Of a DNA stretch of 24,312 bases, positions 5,539 through 12,973 are shown piece by piece (within the stretch, counting starts at the first letter, position 1; each line of letters starts with the position of its first letter). The stretch comes from a virus. A model generated the notes under the pieces. It was not told the origin of the DNA and did no database searches. It saw only the letters and a program-made list of their open reading frames with translations. Location: positions 1 through 24,312 of IMG/VR virus record IMGVR_UViG_3300042934_000430, one strand, 5' to 3'. A program made the translations under genes and the position numbers.

Positions 5539-6029
5539 CCATTCCAAGGGCGATCTTTGCTGTGGTTGCTGCGGGGGCTACGGCCTTCGGCATCATGCAA
5601 GAGAGCGTGCCCATTCTTGAGGCGAATCCGCTGGTTGCTTACCAGGATATCGGCGGCGTCTGGACGATCTGCGGCGGCGTCACTTATGACGTCAAGCCGG
5701 GCGATATTGAGACGGTCGAGGGCTGCAAGCGGCGCAATGCGGCGGCCATCAACATTGGTCTGGCGGCGGTTGATCGTTGCGTCACCTATCCCATGCCGGA
5801 ATCGCGGCGCGCTGCCTTCGGGTTGATGGCCTACAACGTCGGCGGTTCGGCGTTCTGCAAGTCCACGGCCGCCAAGCTGGCAAATGCTGGGCGCACGGCC
5901 GAGGCGTGTGCGCAGATTGATCGCTGGGTGTACGTCGCCGGCAAAGACTGCCGGCTCAAGTCCAGCAACTGTGCCGGCATCGTCCACCGTCGCGCTATTG
6001 AGCGCGCCTTATGTGAGCTTGAGCTATGA
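5526..6029 (+). CDS. SAR endolysin, glycoside hydrolase 24 lysozyme
   Basis: A 167-residue muramidase that cuts peptidoglycan. The catalytic triad of T4/P1-type lysozymes is visible with correct spacing: Glu32, Asp41 and Thr47 (E-x8-D-x5-T) in the segment ending GVWTICGG. Residues 9-24 (AIFAVVAAGATAFGIM) form a weakly hydrophobic Ala/Gly-rich N-terminal helix, typical of a signal-anchor-release domain. Such enzymes are exported by the Sec system and stay tethered until the membrane is depolarised, which fits a small pinholin-type partner upstream. There is no cysteine in this helix, so activation is more like phage 21 R than P1 Lyz. It overlaps Rz by four bases. Confidence 0.88.
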   Translation: MAKVTIPRAIFAVVAAGATAFGIMQESVPILEANPLVAYQDIGGVWTICGGVTYDVKPGDIETVEGCKRRNAAAINIGLAAVDRCVTYPMPESRRAAFGLMAYNVGGSAFCKSTAAKLANAGRTAEACAQIDRWVYVAGKDCRLKSSNCAGIVHRRAIERALCELEL

Positions 6030-6460
6030 ACGGTTACGGATTGGCCGGCGGCTTGGGTGCTGCCCTGGTCGTCTCGTTGTCGCTTTGGTTTGCTGATCAC
6101 GCGTGGCAGAACAGCGAGCGACTGACCGTCCGGAACGAGGGCATGGCCCGCGAATTGGTCGCCATGGCGACCGCCCTGGATAGCCAGGCAGTGTTGCGTG
6201 ATGCGGTCGACAAGATCGATCGGCAAACCCGCTTTATCAGTACCGCGCTGGATGGCCAGGCCGCCCAGCTCAATCGCAACCTGGCCGAGCTGAAACGCAC
6301 CGATGAAAAGACCAACTCTTATCTGGCTGAGCTTGTCCCTGTTGCTCTCGGCCTGCGCTACCAGCGACCCGAAACCACCGACCCCGTCGCTTACCGGGCC
6401 GGCGCTGTCGTGCAGCCTCGTGCCGTGTCGCCTGCCGGGTCGGCCGCCGCTTCTCAATAA
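6026..6460 (+). CDS. Inner-membrane spanin Rz-like
   Basis: A 144-residue protein with an N-terminal membrane segment (about residues 5-22) and then a long helical, coiled-coil-prone region (about 30-105), ending in a Pro/Ala-rich tail. This is the layout of the i-spanin Rz, which sits in the inner membrane and joins Rz1 across the periplasm to fuse the membranes in the last step of lysis. It follows the endolysin with a four-base ATGA overlap. The Rz1 reading frame begins inside it. Confidence 0.75.
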   Translation: MNGYGLAGGLGAALVVSLSLWFADHAWQNSERLTVRNEGMARELVAMATALDSQAVLRDAVDKIDRQTRFISTALDGQAAQLNRNLAELKRTDEKTNSYLAELVPVALGLRYQRPETTDPVAYRAGAVVQPRAVSPAGSAAASQ

Positions 6461-6623
6461 CGAGGCGTGGACCCAGGCCTTGGACGAAACCGAAGACGCC
6501 TTAGTCCGCTGCGCTACCCAGGTGCTGGACTGCATCCAGAAACAAGGAGCTGCGACCAATGCCGCCAAAGGCCAAGCGTCCGTGCCGGTCGCCGATGTGC
6601 CCGGCCAAGACTCAAGACTCTAG
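6303..6623 (+). CDS. Outer-membrane spanin lipoprotein Rz1-like, nested start
   Basis: A 106-residue lipoprotein starting inside Rz in another frame and running 163 bases past its end. The signal peptide (MKRPTLIWLSLSLLLSAC) ends in a lipobox Leu15-Ser16-Ala17-Cys18. The mature part begins with a Pro-rich stretch, as in o-spanins. The longer C-terminus with Cys pairs (LSCSLVPC, VRCATQVLDC) matches the P2 LysC-like type more than the short lambda Rz1. It overlaps the HNH gene start by 65 bases, so three reading frames are stacked here. Confidence 0.8.
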   Translation: MKRPTLIWLSLSLLLSACATSDPKPPTPSLTGPALSCSLVPCRLPGRPPLLNNEAWTQALDETEDALVRCATQVLDCIQKQGAATNAAKGQASVPVADVPGQDSRL

Positions 6624-6951
6624 CGGTTTCTGCGACAAGCATTTGCACCTGGCCAGCGGCTGGGTAAAGCCTGAGCGCGGCACTGCTGAGCAGCGCGGGT
6701 ATGACTGGGCATGGCGCAAGAAGCGCGCCGCTGTCCTCAAGCGCGACCGCTACCTGTGTCAGTGCGATGACTGCAAAGGTTGTCGCCTTCCTGCTACCGA
6801 AGTCGATCACATAACTCCTAAATCCATGGGAGGAACTGACGATTTTTGCAATTTGCAGTCGCTAAATCGCGATTGCCACAAGGCCAAAACACAAAGGGAA
6901 GCGGCCGAAGCCCGTATAGGCCTCGTCGGCGAACGTGCGGGCATCAGGTAG
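6559..6951 (+). CDS. HNH endonuclease next to the terminase
   Basis: A 130-residue HNH nuclease. The core is visible as Asp83-His84 (TEVDHITPK), Asn98 (CNLQSL) and His107 (CHKAKT), with cysteines 67-75 and 97/106 likely to bind zinc. A second small cluster, Cys9, Cys14, Cys25 and His28, lies at the N-terminus. The start has AAGGAG at 6543-6548. HNH proteins immediately before TerS, like HK97 gp74, work with the terminase in cutting DNA at cos during packaging, so this is probably a packaging protein rather than a homing endonuclease. Confidence 0.85.
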   Translation: MPPKAKRPCRSPMCPAKTQDSSGFCDKHLHLASGWVKPERGTAEQRGYDWAWRKKRAAVLKRDRYLCQCDDCKGCRLPATEVDHITPKSMGGTDDFCNLQSLNRDCHKAKTQREAAEARIGLVGERAGIR

Positions 6952-7093
6952 CGAAAAACGGTCGAAAAATCACCAGGTAGGGGGGGTGGGGTAAATCTCT
7001 AGAGGTTTTCGCCTTCTCCACCGCTCGCCCAGCCTTTAACGCGCGACCGCGAAATTAAAAAATTCGTACTTTTGGAAATTTGGAGGGGTGTCC
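6952..7093. other. cos-like intergenic region between HNH and TerS
   Basis: No gene fits in these 142 bases. They hold a G-rich run (6980-6991, seven G, T, four G) followed by TAAATCTCTAGAGG with the palindrome CTCTAGAG (6997-7004). Further on is an AT-rich imperfect dyad (7050-7066). A G-rich tract followed by AAATCTCT-like sequence near the HNH gene recurs in HK97-like phages in my recollection and is a natural place for cos and terminase-binding sites. The cut position cannot be determined here. Confidence 0.4.
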
Positions 7094-7561
7094 ATGGGCC
7101 GTCCAGCCAAGCCGACCGCACTGAAAGTGTTACAGGGCAACGCCGGCAAACGGAAACTGAACAAAAACGAGCCGTCACCCGACGCCCTGGTCGTGGTGCC
7201 GGAACCGCCGGAATGGTTCGGGCCTATCGCCGTCGCCGCCTGGCAACAGGTCGCGCCCTGGTTGATCGAAGCCAAGATCCTGACCGGCACGGATCTGCAC
7301 AACCTGGAAGCGTTTTGCATGGCGTACCAGCGTTGGCGCGAAGCCCAAGACGACATTACGAAAAACGGAATCATCGTCATGGGCGCCAAGCAGGAAATCA
7401 AAAACCCGGCCTGCACCGTGGCGAACGAAACCATGCGGCAAATGGCGACATTCGGCAGCGCGCTGGGCCTCGACCCGGCCGCGCGCGCCCGCCTGAAACC
7501 GGGCGGCGCTGAGAAACCCAAGAACCCCTTTACCGCATTGCGGGGAGGCAAAAGCGGATAA
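7094..7561 (+). CDS. Terminase small subunit, P27 family
   Basis: A 155-residue DNA-recognition subunit of the packaging motor. It begins MGRPAKPTALKVLQGN, the characteristic opening of P27-type TerS proteins, followed by the conserved pattern of a W near residue 33 (EPPEWFG) and a helical body. The ATG at 7094 is preferred over GTG 7088 because GGAGGGG (7082-7088) is then correctly spaced. It binds near cos and hands DNA to TerL, encoded ten bases downstream. Confidence 0.85.
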   Translation: MGRPAKPTALKVLQGNAGKRKLNKNEPSPDALVVVPEPPEWFGPIAVAAWQQVAPWLIEAKILTGTDLHNLEAFCMAYQRWREAQDDITKNGIIVMGAKQEIKNPACTVANETMRQMATFGSALGLDPAARARLKPGGAEKPKNPFTALRGGKSG

Positions 7562-7570
7562 CCACCGACT

Positions 7571-9304
7571 ATGGCCAGTTCACCCAACGTCAACGCGGCG
7601 AACAAGTACGCCCGCGACGTGGTGGCCGGCAAGATCGAGGCGTGCAAGTGGGTGCGCGCCGCCTGCCGGCGTCACCTGGGCGACCTGGAGAAGTCCACGA
7701 AAAAGGGCTATGCCTGGAAGTTCGACAAGGCCGAAGCCGAGCGGGTTTGTAAGTTCATCCAGCTACTGCCGCACACCAAGGGCAAGTGGGCCGGCAAGAA
7801 ACAACTGATCACCCTGGAGCCGTGGCAGAAATTTATCTTCTGCTGCATCTTCGGCTGGCGGTCGAAGCGCACCGGCCTGCGGCGCTTTCGTGAGGTCTAT
7901 TGCGAGATTCCGCGCAAGAACGGCAAAAGCGTCATTGCCGCCGGCCTGGGTCTATTCATGTTCACCATGGACGGCGAATTTGGTGCTGAGGTGTATTGCG
8001 GTGCGACCACCGAAGACCAGGCCATGGAGGTGTTCCGACCGGCGCGGTTGATGCTCAAGAACACGCCGGATCTGATCGAGGCGTGCGGTGCTGAACTGAT
8101 GGTGATGAACCTGTCGCTACCCGATGACGGTAGCCGGTTCGAACCGTTGATTGGCGACCCGGGCGACGGTAGTTCGCCAAGCTGCGCGATTGTCGACGAG
8201 TACCACGAACATGCGTCGTCGTCGCTATACGACACCATGATCACCGGCATGGGCGCGCGGGAACAGCCGCTGATGTTCGTGATCACCACGGCCGGTTACA
8301 ACCTGGCCGGACCGTGCTACGTCATGCGCGGCCAGGTCAAAGACATGCTGCTGCACGCCCTGGGCGAAGGTGGGATCGAGAACGAGGAACTGTTCGGGAT
8401 CATCTACACCATTGACGAGGGCGACGACTGGCAAGACCCGAAGGTGTTGCGCAAGGCCAACCCGAATTATGGGGTGTCGGTCGGTGACGAATACCTGCTG
8501 CGCATGCAGACCAATGCCAAGCGTTACCCGTCACAACTCAACAAATTCAAAACCAAGCATTTGAATGTGTGGGTTAGCTCTCGTTCGGCCTGGCTGAACA
8601 TGGCGGACTGGGCGGCGTGCGGCAATCCTGAATTGACCCTGGAACAGTTCCGGGGTCGCCAGTGCTGGGTCGGTGTCGACCTGGCCAGCAAATCGGACAT
8701 AACGGCCGTCGCCCTGGTGTTCAAAGACAAGGACGAACGCGGCCGGGACGTGTGGACGGTGTTCTGCCGCTCCTATCTGCCGGAAGGTGCGATAGAGCGC
8801 GCAACGACCTTCAAGGATGCTTACGAGGGCTGGGTGAACACGGGCGAGTTGCTGACCACGGACGGCGAGGAAACCGACTTTGACGTCATTCGTGACGACA
8901 TCAAGGACCTGGCCGACATGTTCGACATTCAGGAAATCGCCTACGACAAATGGCGGGCTACGCAACTTGCCCACCAGTTGCAGGAGGACGGCGCCGAAGT
9001 GGTCGAGGTCGGCGGCGGCATTCAGACGATGAACATGCCTATGCGCGAGGTGGAAGCGGCCCTGGTGTCGCGCCGCTTCAATCATCCTGAAAACGGTGTG
9101 TTGTCGTGGATGGCGGGCAACGTGACGACCCGTGAATATCGCGGCTGTCTGACCCCGATGAAGGAAGACGAAGGCAAAGGCAACTTGCGCAAGATCGACG
9201 GCATGGTCGCCATCCTGATGGCCATGAGCCGCGCAATGCTGGCCGACCACGCCGAGCGCAGCTTGCTCGACAACCTCACAGACGACGACATTCTGGCGAT
9301 GTAA
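7571..9304 (+). CDS. Terminase large subunit, HK97 type
   Basis: A 577-residue packaging ATPase and nuclease. The ATPase domain shows a Walker A-like PRKNGKS (residues 114-120), Walker B CAIVDE (205-210, catalytic Glu210) and coupling motif ITTAG (238-242). The nuclease domain begins at GVDLASKSD (368-376) with Asp370 as the first metal-binding acid. It acts at the portal to drive DNA into the prohead and cuts concatemers at cos. No strong ribosome-binding sequence precedes the ATG at 7571, so coupling to TerS is likely. A one-mismatch copy of the dispersed dyad lies inside it at 8523. Confidence 0.95.
   Translation: MASSPNVNAANKYARDVVAGKIEACKWVRAACRRHLGDLEKSTKKGYAWKFDKAEAERVCKFIQLLPHTKGKWAGKKQLITLEPWQKFIFCCIFGWRSKRTGLRRFREVYCEIPRKNGKSVIAAGLGLFMFTMDGEFGAEVYCGATTEDQAMEVFRPARLMLKNTPDLIEACGAELMVMNLSLPDDGSRFEPLIGDPGDGSSPSCAIVDEYHEHASSSLYDTMITGMGAREQPLMFVITTAGYNLAGPCYVMRGQVKDMLLHALGEGGIENEELFGIIYTIDEGDDWQDPKVLRKANPNYGVSVGDEYLLRMQTNAKRYPSQLNKFKTKHLNVWVSSRSAWLNMADWAACGNPELTLEQFRGRQCWVGVDLASKSDITAVALVFKDKDERGRDVWTVFCRSYLPEGAIERATTFKDAYEGWVNTGELLTTDGEETDFDVIRDDIKDLADMFDIQEIAYDKWRATQLAHQLQEDGAEVVEVGGGIQTMNMPMREVEAALVSRRFNHPENGVLSWMAGNVTTREYRGCLTPMKEDEGKGNLRKIDGMVAILMAMSRAMLADHAERSLLDNLTDDDILAM
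8523..8534. repeat. Dispersed dyad, one-mismatch copy in TerL
   Basis: GTTACCCGTCAC, identical to the copy at 4686 and to the reverse complement of the copy at 5131. The identity with 5126-5144 extends to 19 bases (GCGTTACCCGTCACAACTC). It is read in the TerL frame as CGT TAC CCG TCA CAA (RYPSQ). Confidence 0.5.
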
Positions 9305-9308
9305 CCCT

Positions 9309-9455
9309 ATGAAAAAATACTTACCCGACCTGCTCGGGGCGGCGGGCTATTGCCTGTTGACGGCTGGGCTGTACGCCCAGTTTGGTTCTGGTGTCGCGCT
9401 GATTACCGGCGGTGTGCTGATGATGGTCGGCGCCTGGTATTGGGGGCGGTCGTGA
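9309..9455 (+). CDS. Small membrane protein between TerL and portal
   Basis: A 48-residue frame from ATG 9309 to TGA 9455. It starts MKKYLPDLLGAAGY and is hydrophobic through most of its length (about residues 6-46), consistent with one long or two short membrane helices. It begins five bases after the TerL stop and overlaps the portal GTG start by four bases (GTGA), filling the gap exactly, which supports translation. Function is unknown; small hydrophobic frames occur here in some HK97-like phages. Confidence 0.55.
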   Translation: MKKYLPDLLGAAGYCLLTAGLYAQFGSGVALITGGVLMMVGAWYWGRS

Positions 9456-10675
9456 TTTTCTCCAGCCGTCACGAACGGCGCAGCATGGAAAACCCGGCGG
9501 TTTCGCTGAGCACTCAGGAGCTGGGCGAACTGCTGGTGGGGGGAACTGGCATTCATGTCAGCCCGGAGACGGCGCAGAAACTGACGGCGGTGTATGCCTG
9601 TATTTACGTGCTTTCCAGCACGCTGGCCCAGTTGCCGATCAATGTCCTGCGCAAGGTCGACGGCCGCATCGTTCCAGGCACGGACCACCCGGCGCACTAC
9701 CTGCTCCACGATGAACCGAACATGTGGCAAACGTCCTACAAGTGGCGGGAAACCAAACAGGCTCATACGTTGGGGTGGGGTAACGGCTACAGCCGCCTGG
9801 TGCGCGGTCCGCGCGGCGATTTGCAGGGCATCGAGCTATGCCAGCCGCAAAGCACGCAACTGCTGCGCAACGGTCGCCGCTGGGTCTACGGCACCCTGGA
9901 TGACGACGACCAGCCGCTGGCCGTGGCGCCCGAAGACATGATCCATGTGCGGGCCATCGGTTCAAACGGCAAGGTTGGCATCAGCCCGATTCGTCAGAAC
10001 GCCGAAACGATCGCTTTGGGCTTGGCGGCCGTGCGTTACGGCAAGGAGTTTTTCGAAGGTGGCGGTCGGCCTACCGGCATCATCACTCTTAAAAGCGGGT
10101 CGGTGAAAGAGGACGGCTGGGAGCGCCTGAAAAAGGCTTGGGCCACGGCCGCCGGCAAGTTACGGCAGTCGGAAAACAAGACGCTCTTGTTGCCGGCGGA
10201 TCTGGATTACAAGGCGCTGACCATTGCGCCGGAGGATGCCCAGTTTCTGGAGACGCGCAAGCTGACCCGAAGCGAAATCGCCGGCTTGTTCAACGTGCCG
10301 GCGCACATGATCAACGACCTGGAAAAGGCGACGTTTTCCAACATCAGCGAACAGGCTATCCAGTTCGTGCGGCACTCAATCATGCCGTGGATTGTGAACT
10401 GGGAGCAGGAAATAAACCGCAAGGTTTTCACCCGCGCCGAGCGCCTGGCTGGCTACTACGTCAAGTTCAACTTGGCCGGCTTGTTGCGCGGCACTCCAAC
10501 CGAGCGCGCCGAGTTTTACAGCCGGGCGATTCTTGACGGCTGGATGACGCGCAACGAGGTGCGGGTATTCGAAGACATGAACCCGATCACTGGGCTGGAT
10601 TCGATGCTGATCAACGTCAACGCGCGGCTTCTTGGGGCTGACGGCTTGCCGTTACCCGTAACGCAACAGGAATAA
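9452..10675 (+). CDS. Portal protein, HK97 gp3 family
   Basis: A 407-residue portal subunit; twelve copies form the vertex ring through which DNA enters and to which the tail is joined. Family-typical segments include TAQKLTAVYACIYVLSSTLAQLP near the N-terminus, a HPAHYLLHDEPN stretch, and TRSEIAGLFNVPAHMI in the stem region. The GTG at 9452 is chosen because it overlaps the previous stop (GTGA) and matches the family's usual N-terminus; an upstream in-frame ATG lies inside the small membrane protein gene. An exact dispersed dyad lies near its 3' end. Confidence 0.93.
   Translation: MIFSSRHERRSMENPAVSLSTQELGELLVGGTGIHVSPETAQKLTAVYACIYVLSSTLAQLPINVLRKVDGRIVPGTDHPAHYLLHDEPNMWQTSYKWRETKQAHTLGWGNGYSRLVRGPRGDLQGIELCQPQSTQLLRNGRRWVYGTLDDDDQPLAVAPEDMIHVRAIGSNGKVGISPIRQNAETIALGLAAVRYGKEFFEGGGRPTGIITLKSGSVKEDGWERLKKAWATAAGKLRQSENKTLLLPADLDYKALTIAPEDAQFLETRKLTRSEIAGLFNVPAHMINDLEKATFSNISEQAIQFVRHSIMPWIVNWEQEINRKVFTRAERLAGYYVKFNLAGLLRGTPTERAEFYSRAILDGWMTRNEVRVFEDMNPITGLDSMLINVNARLLGADGLPLPVTQQE
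10651..10662. repeat. Dispersed GTTAC-SS-GTAAC dyad, copy 3
   Basis: GTTACCCGTAAC flanked by CC and GC, 13 bases before the end of the portal gene, read as CCG TTA CCC GTA ACG. The use of TTA, a codon avoided in most of this window, suggests constraint at the DNA level. Confidence 0.65.
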
Positions 10676-10679
10676 ATCC

Positions 10680-11297
10680 ATGAGCGAAATTGAAAAACGC
10701 ATGCTGCCGGCGCAGCAGTGCGAGCTTCGTGCTGTCCCTCTTTCAGAGGGCCAGTCCGGCCCGCCGAAGATCGCCGGCTATGCCGCCGTGTTCAACGTGC
10801 GCAGCGACTTGCTGGGCGGCTTCTTTGTCGAGGTGATTGCCCCGGGCGCTTTTGACAGCGTACTGGCCCAGGACACGCGCGGCCTGTTCAACCACGACCC
10901 CAACTATCTGTTGGGGCGGACCATCAGCGGCACGTTGCGTCTGAGCGTCGATGAACGCGGCTTGGCCTACGAAATCGACACGCCGGATACGCAGACCATC
11001 CGCGACCTGGTTGTCGCGCCGATTGCACGCCGCGATATGTCCGGTAGCAGCTTCGCCATGGTGGTCGCCCCGGGCGGCGATACCTGGCACGAAGAAGACG
11101 GCGTGGTCGTTCGCACCATTTACAAGGTCGCCGAGCTGCGCGACGTCGGGCCGGTGTCCTTTCCGGCCTACCCCGATTCAAGCGCTGCTCAGCGCTCTCT
11201 AGACGCTTGGAAACAGGCGAAAAACGAAGGCCTTGAAGCCCGTGGTCAGTTCGACCGCGATGCCCGTGAGCGCCTGTTGAACCTGCTGGATCTATAA
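10680..11297 (+). CDS. Prohead maturation protease, HK97 gp4-like (U35)
   Basis: A 205-residue serine protease that trims the capsid delta domain during prohead maturation and then degrades itself. The family core is visible: IAGYAAVFNV (31-40), VIAPGAF (52-58), His72 in LFNHDPNYLLGRT and Ser124 in DMSGSSFAM as the likely catalytic pair. AGGAA precedes the ATG at 10680. It lies between portal and capsid as in HK97. Confidence 0.92.
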   Translation: MSEIEKRMLPAQQCELRAVPLSEGQSGPPKIAGYAAVFNVRSDLLGGFFVEVIAPGAFDSVLAQDTRGLFNHDPNYLLGRTISGTLRLSVDERGLAYEIDTPDTQTIRDLVVAPIARRDMSGSSFAMVVAPGGDTWHEEDGVVVRTIYKVAELRDVGPVSFPAYPDSSAAQRSLDAWKQAKNEGLEARGQFDRDARERLLNLLDL

Positions 11298-11314
11298 CCC
11301 CTGGGGAACCCTGT

Positions 11315-12553
11315 ATGACTCTGAAAGAACTGAAAGCGCTGTACGCCACTAAAGCGGCGGAGATGCGCAGCCTGCACGAAAGCACTGGTGAAGACGCATG
11401 GACGGGCGAGACGCGCGCGAAGTGGGAAGCTATCCGCACCGAGCTGGCCGGCATCAAGGAAAAGATCGAACGTGAAGAAGAGCTGCGCGACAACGACCAG
11501 GCGTTTGTCGAAGGTCGCGCACGCAATCTCAACTCGCAAACCCCGCTCAGCGATCTGACTGGCGATGAGGCCGAACAACGTTCGGCCTTTGAAACGTTCC
11601 TGCGCCATGGCCCCGAGGGTCTGACGGCAGAGCAACGTTCCGCTGTGCTCGCCATGCGTGCCCAAGGAACCACCGGGCAAGAGGCGGGCGGCTACACCGT
11701 GCCAACCACTTTGCAGGCGCGCGTGATCGAGGCGCTGAGCACGTACGGCGGTATCGCCAGTGTTTGCCAGTTGCTCAACACCGATAACGGTGCGCCGATT
11801 GCCTGGGCGGTCAGTAATGGCGGCGAAGAAGAAGGCGAACTGATCGGCGAGAACAAGCAGGCGTCGGAAAAGGACGTTGAGTTTGGAATGGGGACGCTGG
11901 GTTCCTACACCATCAGTTCGAAAATCATTCGCGTGTCTGAGCAGTTGTTGCAAGACTCCGGGATCGACATGGAAGCGTTCCTGGCCGGTCGCATCAGCAA
12001 GCGTTGCGGCCGCACCCGTAACCGCCTGATCGTGCAAGGCACGGGCGCGGCGGAAACGGCCGACACACCGGCCCAGCCGAAAGGTCTGGAAGCGGCGGTG
12101 ACGGTTGGCAAAGTTACTGCCGCCGCAACGAAATTCACCTGGCAAGAAGTCAACGGCTTGATTCACTCGGTCGACCCGGCCTATCGCGCGGCGCCGAATT
12201 TCCGTTTGGCCTTCAACGACAACACCTGTCAAGCCATGGAAGAAATGGTCGACGGCAACAACCGTCCGCTGTGGCTGCCTGGCATCGACAGCGACCGCCC
12301 GGCGACCATCCTGAAACAGCAATACGTGATCGACCAGGCGATTGCCGATATCGCCGCCGGCAAGAAATTCATGTATGCCGGCGACTTTAACGAACTGATC
12401 CTGCGCGCGGTTCGCAGCCTGACCCTGAAACGTCTGGTTGAGCGTTATGCCGAATTCGGCCAGGTCGGTTTCCTGGCCTTCCTGCGCTTCGGCATCGTCC
12501 TGCAAGACACGGCGGCTATCAAAGCGTTGCAGGGCAAACCTGCTGCGGCCTAA
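11315..12553 (+). CDS. Major capsid protein, HK97 gp5 family
   Basis: A 412-residue capsid protein. The first 100 or so residues are charged and coiled-coil-prone, corresponding to the delta scaffold domain removed by the upstream protease. The mature fold begins around GGYTVPTTLQARVIEAL. The TISSKIIRVSEQLLQDSGIDM and IVQGTGAA segments are typical of the family. GGGGAA precedes the ATG. A GNRA-type hairpin follows the stop codon. Whether HK97-style cross-linking occurs cannot be seen. Confidence 0.95.
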   Translation: MTLKELKALYATKAAEMRSLHESTGEDAWTGETRAKWEAIRTELAGIKEKIEREEELRDNDQAFVEGRARNLNSQTPLSDLTGDEAEQRSAFETFLRHGPEGLTAEQRSAVLAMRAQGTTGQEAGGYTVPTTLQARVIEALSTYGGIASVCQLLNTDNGAPIAWAVSNGGEEEGELIGENKQASEKDVEFGMGTLGSYTISSKIIRVSEQLLQDSGIDMEAFLAGRISKRCGRTRNRLIVQGTGAAETADTPAQPKGLEAAVTVGKVTAAATKFTWQEVNGLIHSVDPAYRAAPNFRLAFNDNTCQAMEEMVDGNNRPLWLPGIDSDRPATILKQQYVIDQAIADIAAGKKFMYAGDFNELILRAVRSLTLKRLVERYAEFGQVGFLAFLRFGIVLQDTAAIKALQGKPAAA

Positions 12554-12564
12554 CACGGAGCTGG

Positions 12565-12578
12565 GCCGAGCAATCGGC
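12565..12578 (+). other. Small GNRA hairpin after the capsid gene
   Basis: GCCGA-GCAA-TCGGC forms a 5-bp stem with a GNRA tetraloop, 12 bases after the capsid stop and 12 before the connector start. There is no T-run, so it is not an intrinsic terminator. It may protect the capsid message or reduce translation of the next gene, which lacks a clear ribosome-binding sequence. Confidence 0.3.
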
Positions 12579-12589
12579 TCAGTACGCTG

Positions 12590-12973
12590 ATGCTCAAGCT
12601 GGAAGAAATCAAAGAGCATTGCCGGGTTGAGGTGGACCAGACCGAAGAAGACCGTTTGCTGCTGGCCTACGGTCGCGCCGCTTGGCGCCTGGTCGAGAAC
12701 GTCACCGGCCGCAAGCTGTTCGAAGTCGTGGTGCCGGCGGATGCCACGCCGGAGCAGCGCGACGATTACGACTACTTGCAAACCTTGCTGCCGTCCGGCG
12801 CGCCTGAAAACGCGGTCGCGGTGGACGAGGATCTGCGGTTGGCCATGCTGTTGATGGTCGCGCACTGGCGGCGCAATCGTGAGGCGGTGACGGATTCGCT
12901 CAGCACCGGCCTGCGCGAAGTGCCGCTAGCCTTCTCGGCCATCACCAGCCCTTACCTGTGGGTGACGTTATGA
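12590..12973 (+). CDS. Head-tail connector, HK97 gp6-like
   Basis: A 127-residue helical protein. The opening LEEIKEHCRVEVDQTEEDRLLLAYGRAAWRLVENVTGR is the classic pattern of gp6-like connectors, which form the ring under the portal. The middle MLLMVAHWRRNREAV segment is also typical. It overlaps the next gene by four bases (ATGA). No clear Shine-Dalgarno sequence precedes ATG 12590. Confidence 0.85.
   Translation: MLKLEEIKEHCRVEVDQTEEDRLLLAYGRAAWRLVENVTGRKLFEVVVPADATPEQRDDYDYLQTLLPSGAPENAVAVDEDLRLAMLLMVAHWRRNREAVTDSLSTGLREVPLAFSAITSPYLWVTL

Noticed and set aside
7088-7096. GTG at 7088 as start of the terminase small subunit
   Set aside because: It lies within the ribosome-binding sequence GGAGGGG; ATG 7094 gives the family-typical MGRPAKP start with correct spacing.
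9350-9451. Upstream ATG extension of the portal gene
   Set aside because: It overlaps the small membrane protein frame and adds an atypical Trp/Arg-rich stretch; GTG 9452 overlaps the upstream stop and fits the family length.
11246-12865. Long minus-strand open frame (539 codons) opposite the capsid gene
   Set aside because: It is the antisense shadow of the clearly recognisable HK97-type protease end, capsid and connector; GC-rich codon bias keeps it open, and it shows no family features or ribosome-binding site.
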